This document shows, piece by piece, positions 1 through 9,364 of a DNA stretch of 64,000 bases. The stretch comes from Muribaculaceae bacterium (lineage in GTDB: Bacteria; Bacteroidota; Bacteroidia; Bacteroidales; Muribaculaceae): the NCBI GenBank assembly GCA_022510405.1, contig JAFLTP010000017.1, positions 1 to 64,000 of the forward strand, in the 5' to 3' direction. Below the pieces are notes generated by a model. That model did not search any database and was not told the DNA's origin. It saw nothing but the letters and a program-made list of their open reading frames with translations. A program made the translations under genes and the position numbers. Within the stretch, counting starts at the first letter, position 1. Each line of letters begins with the position of its first letter.

Positions 1-53
1 GTGAGAAAGTTTAAATGCGAGAAAGTTTAGTTAGATATGTTTATAGTGGAATC

Positions 54-86
54 GGGAGAGGGACTGTGTGAACAGCCCCTCTCTTA
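54..86 (+). terminator. Rho-independent terminator of a gene left of the window
   Basis: GAGAGGG-a-CTGT-gtga-ACAG-c-CCCTCTC hairpin followed by TTATTATAT. Confidence 0.6.
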
Positions 87-137
87 TTATATCACAGTTT
101 AAATAACATTAAATATTAAGTGTGTAATTATATCTTA

Positions 138-890
138 TTATTTTTGGATGTTATAGCCTTGAGCCTTGAGATAATCAAGGATCTTATACTCCATTGCATG
201 ACGATAATATTCAAGGATATGGCCACACCAATCATTGTCGGTGGTACCACCGGAACGAGTTTCGTTATAATGTTTCACAATCTTGTCATATTCCATCAAG
301 TCCTTAGTAAGTTTAGCCGGATCCTGTGAATATGAATTTTTAAAGAACACTGTTTCATTTGCCTGCTTTGGTTTCAAATCAGGATGTTCACGAGGAATTC
401 CTAATGCCAGCCCACATACCACAAACACTCCTTTGGGTAATTTCAACAATTCTGCTACTTTAGCCGGATCAACTGTTCTTAAATAGCCGACACAGTTACT
501 TCCTAACCCTGCGGCTTCAGCAGCGACCACTGCACTCATCATAGCCAGCGATGCATCCACGATTCCTATTATGGTTCCGTCCATAGTATCAGTGAAAGGG
601 GGCATGTCTAAATTCTTCTCTTTAGCTAAGAGTTCCATTTTATGATAATCGGAACAGAAAATCAAAAGACGGTTGCAGGTTTTAAGTTGTTTTTGACCCG
701 TCAGTTCATAAAGTTGTTCTTTCAATTCCTGGTCATCGATATCAATTACAGAAAATTGTTGACCATTATAGCTTGTAGGAGTATTTCGAATGGCATCGAA
801 AATAAAATCCATTGTTTCCTGAGGAATTGCCTCTCTTTCGTAACGACGAATACTTGTGCGTTCAAGAAGAACTTTTTTTACTGATTCCAT
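138..890 (-). CDS. Nitroreductase family protein
   Basis: 250 aa ORF; N-terminal RTSIRRYE and GLGSNCVGYLR motifs typical of nitroreductases. Confidence 0.85.
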   Translation of the reverse strand: MESVKKVLLERTSIRRYEREAIPQETMDFIFDAIRNTPTSYNGQQFSVIDIDDQELKEQLYELTGQKQLKTCNRLLIFCSDYHKMELLAKEKNLDMPPFTDTMDGTIIGIVDASLAMMSAVVAAEAAGLGSNCVGYLRTVDPAKVAELLKLPKGVFVVCGLALGIPREHPDLKPKQANETVFFKNSYSQDPAKLTKDLMEYDKIVKHYNETRSGGTTDNDWCGHILEYYRHAMEYKILDYLKAQGYNIQK

Positions 891-947
891 ATGATAAGTT
901 TTATGCTATGAGTTATTAGTTTTGATTAATTAATAGGGAGAAAAGAG

Positions 948-1200
948 AAAACCGATGAAAGAAAAATTTCGTTTCATCGGTTTTATAAGGGCCACACCAA
1001 AGTAAATTAAGATGAAACTCCGATAGTCAGGATTTGAGTGCCACCTGCACCTTTGTAATCCGCCTGCGCCCCAAAAGGGCAACATCATGAAGATGTGGGG
1101 CCCGCCATTGATGCAGTTGCGTTTCTCGGTTTTTCATTAAAAATTGATGAGTTTCCCAATAATCTTTGATGTGGTTTAAGTTTATTTTTTTCTCATCTTA
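948..1200 (-). ncRNA. 6S-like (SsrS / Bacteroidales-1 type) small RNA candidate
   Basis: Canonical promoter at 1208-1238. Perfect 11-bp (one G-U) closing stem 992-1002/1164-1174 spanning about 183 nt, apical GCCCCacatc...gatgt...GGGGC hairpin, terminator hairpin 948-984. Confidence 0.6.
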
Positions 1201-1207
1201 TGTAATG

Positions 1208-1238
1208 CAAATATAATAGGTTTGGGTCAAATTGCAAA
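1208..1238 (-). promoter_or_regulatory. Bacteroidetes sigma70 promoter TTTG-N19-TATATTTG
   Basis: Reverse complement reads TTTG caatttgacccaaacctat TATATTTG, an exact consensus match. Confidence 0.85.
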
Positions 1239-1377
1239 GAAAATAATACAAAAAAATTCGAGACTGTTCCACAATTTTTGTTAAAATCCGACAGATAGAT
1301 TTTTGATAAAAATATTATAATTCAATATAATATCTAATCTCTCATCTTGGGAATCGTATGGAAAATAACGTTTGAGG

Positions 1378-2154
1378 TCAATACGAAATAAACACAGGAA
1401 GCCCGGGTTTCGAATGATCGGGGGAGAAAACAAAATCAGGGGAATCAATTGAAATAAGCTGTTGGAAGGATTGAATGTCTTTTTGCAAGATCAGCCTGTA
1501 CATCAGTCCTCTTAGTTCTTTCAATCTTTTTGCAATAGGGGTTTTAAATTTACCATCCGAGGTGATTGTTTGAAAACAAATTTTATGAACTGAAGAAAAG
1601 GCTCTAATAATTTTCCAATCAAGACATTTGTCAGCATCTCCCGGCAATAGATTTATAATATCTTTTACTTTATTTTCTTTAATGAAATTTACTATATCAA
1701 TCGTATTTTTCAGTTTAAAGAGCTGAATTGGTGTTTTATTATCCGGAGCGATAGACTTGTTAAATTCACTTCTGTATGGTTTTATTATATCAAAAGGTTT
1801 TAAAACGCCATAAACAGAAGATATAATTCTTAGATTTTGTTGCGATTCATCTAATTTTTCAGCGGGAATTGATTTAATATCCAAAGCCCTAAAAGCTTGA
1901 CCGATGAAAGCGTCTAAAGCTTTTATTCCGGTAATTTTATGGGGGAATTCATAAGCCAATGTCCGTGCTTTTATTGCAAGTTGATTGCTTATTCCCATCA
2001 AGGACGCTATTTCCGTAGGTGATTTTTGAGCCATAAATGCCATAATGGCATCCGCAGTGTCCTCAAAAACGGGCTTATGATTTTGAAATTCAACGTCTGA
2101 GATCGGGAACTGAGAACCAGACATTGTTTTAGATTCCGCAAGAAGAGTCAACAT
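1378..2154 (-). CDS. yaaA: YaaA family peroxide stress protein (UPF0246)
   Basis: 258 aa; MLTLLAESKTM N-terminus and overall YaaA-like pattern (RLKELRGLMYRLI). Confidence 0.8.
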   Translation of the reverse strand: MLTLLAESKTMSGSQFPISDVEFQNHKPVFEDTADAIMAFMAQKSPTEIASLMGISNQLAIKARTLAYEFPHKITGIKALDAFIGQAFRALDIKSIPAEKLDESQQNLRIISSVYGVLKPFDIIKPYRSEFNKSIAPDNKTPIQLFKLKNTIDIVNFIKENKVKDIINLLPGDADKCLDWKIIRAFSSVHKICFQTITSDGKFKTPIAKRLKELRGLMYRLILQKDIQSFQQLISIDSPDFVFSPDHSKPGLPVFISY

Positions 2155-2293
2155 AATAAAACGGGACAGATGCCTCGACCTCTGTCCCGTTTTGTCGCGA
2201 TAGCATTGTTTTATTATTTTATGGCAATGTCTGCGACAATTACCTTACAAATATAAGACAGAGTGATCTCGGCAAGGTTTAAATTTATATCTA

Positions 2294-2629
2294 TTATTTT
2301 TTCTTACCTTTCTTGAAAAAAGAAAAGACTTTCCTTGCACCACTGAAGAGAGACCATCCTAACATAACATAATCCATATAACTCAAGCCGTTGACGAGTT
2401 TTAAAGCAATGGAACCGGCTTTACCGGGAATTGAGGTGCTCGAGGGTGAAAGTGGATTAAATTTTTGAAGATTATTCCAACTTTTAATTAATTTGGTTTT
2501 ACTGAAATCAGCTTCCATAGCCAAAAGTGCTCTTTGAAAACGGATCTCCTCGATAGTGTATCCCTTGAACTCATTTTTTGGAGAAACGATATCTTGCGCT
2601 ATCTGTTCTTTAGACTTAATCTCTTTCAT
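2294..2629 (-). CDS. Hypothetical protein, small and membrane-associated
   Basis: 111 aa ORF directly downstream of the holin-like gene, basic C-terminus. Confidence 0.6.
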   Translation of the reverse strand: MKEIKSKEQIAQDIVSPKNEFKGYTIEEIRFQRALLAMEADFSKTKLIKSWNNLQKFNPLSPSSTSIPGKAGSIALKLVNGLSYMDYVMLGWSLFSGARKVFSFFKKGKKK

Positions 2630-2634
2630 CTGAA

Positions 2635-3003
2635 TTATTTTTTAGAATTTTTATTCTCGGGATGATCCAATAAAACCTTGCTTATAAATTTAGCAACAGG
2701 ATTAATAACAACCTGCTTTCTGAAAAGGACCAGAACGCTAAGAAGCACCAAAACAATACCACCGACACAAATATATGCCACGGCCACAGGCAGGAAACCA
2801 ATAAAAACCTGCGCCAATGCGAACAGGAACATTAATATTGCGGGCAATAAAAGAAGAAGCACCACAATACCAATAACCATCATGCTAACGAGAATGATTA
2901 TTTTTTCTGCTGCGGTGAGTTTGAGATATTCAATTTCCAATTTTGCCCAATTCACACTTTGGGCTAAAAGCTCTTTTATCTCGTCGGTCAGTTTTGGTTT
3001 CAT
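2635..3003 (-). CDS. Phage-holin superfamily III-like membrane protein
   Basis: 122 aa with two hydrophobic segments, typical of Holin-X/PF07332-like proteins. Confidence 0.6.
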   Translation of the reverse strand: MKPKLTDEIKELLAQSVNWAKLEIEYLKLTAAEKIIILVSMMVIGIVVLLLLLPAILMFLFALAQVFIGFLPVAVAYICVGGIVLVLLSVLVLFRKQVVINPVAKFISKVLLDHPENKNSKK

Positions 3004-3112
3004 ATAAAAGAATTGATGTAAAAAAACTTGCTTTTTTCAAAGCAGGAATAAATGATAATATCAGATAACTTATAATAAAGATAACGAAATTACCAATATG
3101 ATAGTGTAAAAA

Positions 3113-3142
3113 GAGTGTGTCAAAGAAATCTTTGACACACTC
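3113..3142 (-). terminator. Terminator after the YtxH gene
   Basis: GAGTGTGTCAAAGA-aa-TCTTTGACACACTC perfect inverted repeat; minus strand followed by TTTTT. Confidence 0.8.
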
Positions 3143-3152
3143 TCAAAAATTA

Positions 3153-3347
3153 TTATTCTTCAGAATTTGCAAGTTCAGCAACTAAAGCGTCAACTTCAGC
3201 ATCGCTGATTTTAATACCTTTCCTCTTGATAAGATCACAAATCTTTGATCTTACATCCTCACCCTTTTCAGGAGCTAAAAGGATTGCAGCAGAGCAACCA
3301 ACAATAGCACCACCAAGGAATGCATAAAGAATATTCAACGCTTTCAT
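3153..3347 (-). CDS. YtxH domain-containing protein
   Basis: 64 aa; GGAIVGCSAAILLAPEKGEDVRSKI is the YtxH signature. Confidence 0.75.
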   Translation of the reverse strand: MKALNILYAFLGGAIVGCSAAILLAPEKGEDVRSKICDLIKRKGIKISDAEVDALVAELANSEE

Positions 3348-3364
3348 AACTTCTAATTTATAAG

Positions 3365-3574
3365 TTAAATTACGTTTTCAATTTGGTCCTCGATCTCGTC
3401 TACAAGTTCTTCAAGCTTGTCTTTCTTAAGGCATATACCTTTTTCTTTGAGAACCTTCATAATTCTTTTACGAGTTTCGTTACCCTTTTCAGGAGCAACC
3501 AAAAGACCAACGGCTGCACCGGCGATAGCGCCACCTACTACAGCACATACGATGTGAATTGCTTTCATAGTCAA
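3365..3574 (-). CDS. YtxH domain-containing protein (paralogue)
   Basis: 69 aa; GGAIAGAAVGLLVAPEKGNETRKRI. Confidence 0.75.
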   Translation of the reverse strand: MTMKAIHIVCAVVGGAIAGAAVGLLVAPEKGNETRKRIMKVLKEKGICLKKDKLEELVDEIEDQIENVI

Positions 3575-3671
3575 AGTTTTTTAATAGTTTATTTATATAA
3601 CAAAAAGTAGACGTTTTTGATTAACTCTTTGTGTTAATTTTTATTATTAAAGAGCAAATAGCTCGCCAAAA

Positions 3672-4217
3672 TCAATAACAAGCCATTAAAGGCTGCATTA
3701 TCCCATTTTTATAAGATGCAATTCCTTCATCAGATAATTCCACATCCACGAAATTGCCATCAACTCCAAGAATTTCTACATTTTGATTGTCCTTGAATTT
3801 CAAGAAATCTGTCTTAGCATCTTCATTACAATAGAAACTCCATGTTTGTGTTTGTTTATCAAAATCAAAATTCATCGTATTGCCATCAGGTGTCAAAACT
3901 TTATACCCGTTTTCATTAGCAAGGATTTGATAATTTCCGTGTTCTGTTTCAATTATTTTGTTTTGGGCTTCCAATGGTTTGTTACCACTCCAAAACTCAA
4001 TGGAATTAATCACCAAAAGATCAGCCACAGCTGTCACCTCATACACCGGTAGCACCCAAAAAGCGAAAAACACCAATTCATTTACAAATTTATTGTTGAC
4101 GTTTCGGTTCCAGGTTAACACTTTATTAGTTAAAGAAAAACTTCCTATGCAAGATTGGAAACTTAAAGAAGATATTAAAAGCAATGCGCCGCCAATATAG
4201 AATGATTTACGTTTCAT
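3672..4217 (-). CDS. DUF3332-family lipoprotein
   Basis: 181 aa, lipobox SFQSC, FWVLPVYEVTAVADLLVINSIEFWSG pattern. Confidence 0.75.
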   Translation of the reverse strand: MKRKSFYIGGALLLISSLSFQSCIGSFSLTNKVLTWNRNVNNKFVNELVFFAFWVLPVYEVTAVADLLVINSIEFWSGNKPLEAQNKIIETEHGNYQILANENGYKVLTPDGNTMNFDFDKQTQTWSFYCNEDAKTDFLKFKDNQNVEILGVDGNFVDVELSDEGIASYKNGIMQPLMACY

Positions 4218-4267
4218 AATATTTTAATTTTCTTCAAATTTAAGAAAAAAGAGTGAATAACAAGCAT

Positions 4268-4301
4268 AAAAAAACCTGAGGATTTATTCCCCAGGTTTTT
4301 T
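4268..4301 (-). terminator. Rho-independent terminator
   Basis: AAAAAACCTGaGG...CCcCAGGTTTTTT hairpin with T-runs. Confidence 0.75.
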
Positions 4302-4319
4302 AGATAAATTTTTTATTTT

Positions 4320-4757
4320 TTATGAGAGTTTGTCATTTATATATTTGGCAAATTCTTTGGAGTCCTCACTTCCGATTATATATTTTTTACCATCTTTAAA
4401 AGTGATAAGCACGGGTTCTTTGTATTTCCCATGGAACCTACCTCTTCCTTCAGCATCAGCAGGATAACTGTCGCCATAATAAGGTTCCACTGATTTAATA
4501 TCAGAATATCTGAATTTTCTTTTATGGAAAGGTCTATTAACACCTATATAATCATCATCGGCATCTACTGAATATGGTATTGAACCAAAAATACAGCAGC
4601 AACATAAAACAAACAAACCAACGAGTATCCAGAAGAAAACATCATCAAAGGGTTTATTTATGAACACCCAGAATAATACGAAAATTGCTATAAAAGCAAC
4701 AAAAATAGCGATTGTGATACCTGATACAACCGAGCTGTAAGAAATTTTTTGTTTCAT
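4320..4757 (-). CDS. Hypothetical membrane protein with PH-like C-terminal region
   Basis: 145 aa with two N-terminal TM segments. Confidence 0.6.
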   Translation of the reverse strand: MKQKISYSSVVSGITIAIFVAFIAIFVLFWVFINKPFDDVFFWILVGLFVLCCCCIFGSIPYSVDADDDYIGVNRPFHKRKFRYSDIKSVEPYYGDSYPADAEGRGRFHGKYKEPVLITFKDGKKYIIGSEDSKEFAKYINDKLS

Positions 4758-4908
4758 AATAATCTAATTTTATAGTTAATATTTATGTATATATAACAAA
4801 AAAAGATAACAATTAGATTATTAAAAATAAATTTTTTACTTCCCTTATCTATAAGAAATTATAATTTATGCTGGATCCACGCCAAGAAGCCTTTTTATAA
4901 AAGCAAAA

Positions 4909-6477
4909 TCAATCTGATATCAGGAATGCTGACCTGATGGCAGCACGGATTTTTTCAGCCTCCTCCCCTCCGGTTTTCAAAAGGGATATTACTCCTCTCA
5001 CATAATCATCCTTGTTTTTGTAACCTAAAAGAGCCGGCACATCACATTCAGCTATCAAAGGTTTATGATTAAAAACTTTCAATAAAGATGAGTAATCCTG
5101 AGTTTCGACTATTTTTCTAAAAGTATGAAGCAGTTCATTATATTGTTTACGAGGATTCAATATATTGATAAGTTGCCGAAGATGAGTCTCAAGAGCTGTA
5201 ATACAGGTGAATTTACCGTCTATCTTAGCATCAACTTCCCTCTTGACCCTATGTCGGACATGCTCCAAAACTTGAGCATGCAATTTATAACTGAATTCCT
5301 GCAACGCCTTCTTCTTGACTTTTTTAAAAACCTGTTCATGATTTTTACCTCTTGCACGGGCCATAGACCTTACAACATCTTCCAAAAGGAAAAGATTCTC
5401 GACCTCCGCGACTTCGGGAACCATTATAAATTTACGTCTCAAATATTCTACCTCCCTATCTGTACGACGGTCACGATCCACAATTCCTTTGCTTTCCAGA
5501 TGATGCATACTTGTGAGTCCATTGAAAGAACGTGTCGTTTCTATAACCTTATCACAAGATCCCAGAGGCTTTACAGTATAATCCGGGAACACCAGAGGGT
5601 AAAGTTTGGCATCAATACTGTGTGTAAGGTCTCCTTCTATAAACAAAACCGGCTTTCGGCTGCCTACCAACTCAATGAAAATATCTTCACGAATTTCTCC
5701 CGGACCAATTATTTCATAATCCCATTGAGTCTTTGATGCATCGAAACTTTTAACCCATAGAATGACATTTCTATTACGGGAACTTACGAATTCCACATCT
5801 ACAGAATTATATACAAAAGTGCAATCAGGTCTAAGAGCCTCAATAGAATTCCAAAGAGAATTAAGAATCGTTGGATGAAGAAAAAGTGACGGAGCATCAA
5901 TAAAAATAACAGCATTCTGCATCGCATAAAGAGCACCTGCCACATAATAAAGAACCACCATTTCACCCTGACTGAGCCGCTCTACAGGAATAAGATCATC
6001 ACCTGCCGGGGTTGAAAACATAAGAGTTCCTGCAGATGTAACAATCTTATTACCGGGGAACACCTTTTCCCAAATAGCAGAGAGCTTATCCAGTTTGGTG
6101 GCAGGGAATTTATGCAAATGTCCTTTAGAGTTAGCTTTCCCCTTTAACTTCAACAATTGTTCAAATTCATCTGCGAACAACATGTAGACCAATTTCTCTA
6201 TCTCACTAACGGCGTTGATTCGCATATAGGGCCGTCGGGAAGCAGCCTTGGAATACAAATCATCAATACTGCCTTTCAATTTTGATTCCACTCTTTCCGG
6301 GAAGGGAGCGCGGATTGCAGAAAGGCAGTAAGTCCTGTCACCCGTGAGTTCCATCAGGCGTTCCATAAATTTAGTTTTTCCGGCTCCACTGCCACCGATT
6401 ATGGTCAGCAGTCTTCCGTCAGGTAGTTTAGGGATTGATTTATCCCCGATTAAGGGAGGGAGAGTGAGAGAACGCAT
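4909..6477 (-). CDS. ABC-type ATPase with DUF4435 (TOPRIM-like) domain
   Basis: Walker A GGSGAGKT, signature LSQGE, Walker B AVIFIDAPS; then VLFIEGD...GIVDRDRR...EVENLFLL, resembling a TOPRIM/DUF4435 E..DxD pattern. Confidence 0.75.
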   Translation of the reverse strand: MRSLTLPPLIGDKSIPKLPDGRLLTIIGGSGAGKTKFMERLMELTGDRTYCLSAIRAPFPERVESKLKGSIDDLYSKAASRRPYMRINAVSEIEKLVYMLFADEFEQLLKLKGKANSKGHLHKFPATKLDKLSAIWEKVFPGNKIVTSAGTLMFSTPAGDDLIPVERLSQGEMVVLYYVAGALYAMQNAVIFIDAPSLFLHPTILNSLWNSIEALRPDCTFVYNSVDVEFVSSRNRNVILWVKSFDASKTQWDYEIIGPGEIREDIFIELVGSRKPVLFIEGDLTHSIDAKLYPLVFPDYTVKPLGSCDKVIETTRSFNGLTSMHHLESKGIVDRDRRTDREVEYLRRKFIMVPEVAEVENLFLLEDVVRSMARARGKNHEQVFKKVKKKALQEFSYKLHAQVLEHVRHRVKREVDAKIDGKFTCITALETHLRQLINILNPRKQYNELLHTFRKIVETQDYSSLLKVFNHKPLIAECDVPALLGYKNKDDYVRGVISLLKTGGEEAEKIRAAIRSAFLISD

Positions 6478-6484
6478 GAGGTAA

Positions 6485-6547
6485 GAGTTTAGAGTTTAGA
6501 GTTTAAAGTTGAAAGTTGAAAGTTGAAAGTTTAAAGCTTAGAGTTTA
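6485..6547. repeat. Degenerate heptamer tandem array, 9 units
   Basis: (GAGTTTA)3(AAGTTGA)3 AAGTTTA AAGCTTA GAGTTTA between umuC stop and the DUF4435 gene. Confidence 0.95.
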
Positions 6548-6550
6548 GGT

Positions 6551-7846
6551 TTATCTGACTACAAAAGCATCTATTGAGGTGGAATAATCCGGACTTAACA
6601 AGGCTCGTTTTATGGCATGGGTAAACCTCACATTTTTACCGGACTTATCTCTTTGAGAATATTGCTGTGACATTAACCTAATAGTGTCAGCACCGAGTTT
6701 AGTGTTTATTTCATCGATCGCAGCAGAAATAGAACGATATTTTTGATGTAATCCGGCATTGAAATTAAATAAGTCAGGTTGAATAGCTTGAGCAGAACTT
6801 ATGTCACTCACCATCACACCTCCTCTTTTATAAGGAATTCCAGGTTTGTAGACTTTTTCCAAAGCAGCCAAAGCAGCCTGGACAATTTCGGGAGTAGTGT
6901 TAGTGGGAGTGCTAAAGACAAAAGAAACGCTGTTGGAGTATTGCGGCAGATCTTTCCTAAAGAAATTTGACTGAATAAAGACTGTAACCATACCACAAAC
7001 TGTTTTTTGTCTACGAAGTTTCATAGCACACCGAGAAGCATAATTGGCAACATGCGCAGTCAAGTCCTCGATATCTGTGATCATCTCCGGAAAAGATCTA
7101 CTTGTTACGATGCTTTGTTTAGTCTTGGCATCCATTTCGTCGATCCCGATAGCATTTTCCCCTCTAAGTTCGAGCCATGTTCTTTCTCCAGGAATATGGA
7201 AACGTGATTTAATCCAATTTCTTGGACGTAGGGTATAATCGTAAGCCGTATTAACTCCAACGCCATGAAGTTTTTTTGCTATTCTTCTACCTATACCCCA
7301 CACATCCTCCACATCAAACAATTTAAGAGCCTTTATTCTTTGATCGTCATCAGCTATAACACAACATTTATGGTAACCCGAATAATTTTTTCCAAAACGA
7401 CCGGCCACTTTAGCCAAGGTCTTTGTTGGTGCTATTCCCAATGTTACAGGGATACCCGTCCATTTCAATACTTTTTTTGAAAGATTCTCACCAAACAGTT
7501 TAAGGTTTTTCTTATCCATTCCATGGAAATCGATAAAACCTTCATCAATGGAATATTGGTGAAGTACGGGCACCTCTTCACGAATAACGGCCATAACGCG
7601 AGCCGACATATCTCCATAAAGCTTATAATTGGAAGAAAAGGCAGTGACACCGGAATTCGGAAATTGCTCCAACATTTGGTAGTAAGGTAAACCCATTTTA
7701 ATTCCCAAAGTTTTTGCTTCACGGGAAATAGCCACGACACAGCCGTCATTGTTCGACAAAACCACAACTGGTTTGCCGATCAATTCCGGTCGGAAAACTC
7801 TTTCACAACTGCAAAAGAAATTGTCGCAATCCACCAATCCCCACAT
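6551..7846 (-). CDS. umuC: Y-family DNA polymerase V subunit UmuC
   Basis: 431 aa; MWGLVDCDNFFCSCERVF, VVLSNNDGCVVAISREAK, YSIDEGFID. Confidence 0.95.
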   Translation of the reverse strand: MWGLVDCDNFFCSCERVFRPELIGKPVVVLSNNDGCVVAISREAKTLGIKMGLPYYQMLEQFPNSGVTAFSSNYKLYGDMSARVMAVIREEVPVLHQYSIDEGFIDFHGMDKKNLKLFGENLSKKVLKWTGIPVTLGIAPTKTLAKVAGRFGKNYSGYHKCCVIADDDQRIKALKLFDVEDVWGIGRRIAKKLHGVGVNTAYDYTLRPRNWIKSRFHIPGERTWLELRGENAIGIDEMDAKTKQSIVTSRSFPEMITDIEDLTAHVANYASRCAMKLRRQKTVCGMVTVFIQSNFFRKDLPQYSNSVSFVFSTPTNTTPEIVQAALAALEKVYKPGIPYKRGGVMVSDISSAQAIQPDLFNFNAGLHQKYRSISAAIDEINTKLGADTIRLMSQQYSQRDKSGKNVRFTHAIKRALLSPDYSTSIDAFVVR

Positions 7847-7859
7847 AACAATCTTCTGA

Positions 7860-8303
7860 TTAACGGAATCTTTTTATCACGCTGCTAACTACACCCCACA
7901 CCACCAATTGATCACCCTCGTGCATATAGATGGGTTCATATCTATCATTGTCGGGGCGCAGACAAATGATACCTTTATCTTTTTGACTGAGGTCGATATA
8001 TTTGAGAGTGAACTCGCCATTAAGACAAGCAACAACAATATCCCCGTCACGGGGTTCCAAAGCACGGTCGACCACCACAATATCTCCGGTGTCAATTCCG
8101 GCACCTTCCATCGACTGACCTAAAACTTTCGCATAGAAAGTGGCTGCGGGATGCCGGATAATTTCTCGATTAAAATCCAAAGTTCGGTCCATATAATCTT
8201 GAGCGGGACTTGGGAATCCTGCAAAAATACCGGCATCGGCATACTTTAAAGGCAAATCTGTTGAAAAATCACCACTAAAAATTTTCAATTCTTTCATTAT
8301 CAA
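7860..8303 (-). CDS. umuD: UmuD, S24 self-cleaving peptidase
   Basis: 147 aa; AGFPSPAQDY cleavage region, GQSMEGAGI catalytic Ser; start could be 8297. Confidence 0.9.
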   Translation of the reverse strand: MIMKELKIFSGDFSTDLPLKYADAGIFAGFPSPAQDYMDRTLDFNREIIRHPAATFYAKVLGQSMEGAGIDTGDIVVVDRALEPRDGDIVVACLNGEFTLKYIDLSQKDKGIICLRPDNDRYEPIYMHEGDQLVVWGVVSSVIKRFR

Positions 8304-8383
8304 ATCCTCAATTTACCTTCAGTACAAAAATCCAATGTATAGATTATACTTTCCAAAAACTTTTATACAACCAATTAAGCTGT

Positions 8384-9364
8384 TCAATAAGCCTTTCTAT
8401 ATTTATCGTCACCCTTAGCCTGCATCACCTCCTCCATGATAGACAGATAGGATGCAAACCGACTTGGAGCAATCTCACCCTTCTCCACTGCCTCTTCCAC
8501 AGCGCATCCCGGTTCACCGAGATGTCTGCAATCTCCATAACGACATTCACACGCCTTTTTGAAGATTTCAGGGAAATAATGACACACCTCTATAGGTTGA
8601 AACTCAATCATACCGAAACCTTTTACTCCAGGTATGTCAATAAGTTCTCCTCCTTCCGGCAAAGGAATCATTTCTGAGAAAGTGGTGGTGTGAGTGCCCG
8701 TGTGATGAATGTCGGAAACATCTCCGGTTTTTAAATTCAAACCCGGAACCAAAGCATTGATTAAAGAAGATTTTCCCACTCCGCTGTTTCCTGCCAATAG
8801 ACTAATTTTATCTTTTATCTCCGATTTTAACTGTTCTACACCCTCACCACATATAGAAGAAGTAAACAGCACATGATAACCGATACCTTCATAAAGATTT
8901 TTTAATTCGGCAGCGTATTCTCGAATTTCGGGAGTCCACAAATCGGATTTATTAAAAACGATCAAAGCAGGTATGGAATAAGCCTCCGCTGTAGCCAAAA
9001 ACCTGTCGATAAAAGTGGTGGGTGTTTCAGGATTAAAAATAGAGGCCACCAAAATAGCAAGGTCGATGTTTGCAGCGAGTATATGACTTTCCTTAGAAAG
9101 GTTTGAAGCCCTTCGAATAATATAATTTTTACGTGGAATAATTTCCCTAATGTAAAAAGCATCATCGGAAGCATGAGCGATCTTGACTATATCACCCACA
9201 GCCACGGGATTTGTGGTTCGAATCCCCTTGATTCGGAAATTACCTTTAATCCGACAGGGATACTCCTCGCCTTGTGGGGTTTTGACCACATAAGAACTTC
9301 CTGTATTTTTAATCACTCGCCCTTCTATCAAGTCCGGATGGTTTTCATCTTTTCTGCTTCCCAT
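8384..9364 (-). CDS. rsgA: Ribosome small-subunit-dependent GTPase A
   Basis: 326 aa; permuted GTPase motifs NKSDL, GNSGVGKSSLIN, DIPGVKGFG, Zn-binding CRYGDCRH. Confidence 0.95.
   Translation of the reverse strand: MGSRKDENHPDLIEGRVIKNTGSSYVVKTPQGEEYPCRIKGNFRIKGIRTTNPVAVGDIVKIAHASDDAFYIREIIPRKNYIIRRASNLSKESHILAANIDLAILVASIFNPETPTTFIDRFLATAEAYSIPALIVFNKSDLWTPEIREYAAELKNLYEGIGYHVLFTSSICGEGVEQLKSEIKDKISLLAGNSGVGKSSLINALVPGLNLKTGDVSDIHHTGTHTTTFSEMIPLPEGGELIDIPGVKGFGMIEFQPIEVCHYFPEIFKKACECRYGDCRHLGEPGCAVEEAVEKGEIAPSRFASYLSIMEEVMQAKGDDKYRKAY

Noticed and set aside
2635-3003. Prophage remnant suggested by the holin-like protein
   Set aside because: No integrase, terminase, capsid or lysin genes in the neighbourhood; YtxH partners suggest a chromosomal envelope role.
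5125-5736. 203-aa plus-strand ORF
   Set aside because: Antisense to the DUF4435 ATPase gene, no recognisable domain, low-complexity composition; treated as a spurious ORF.
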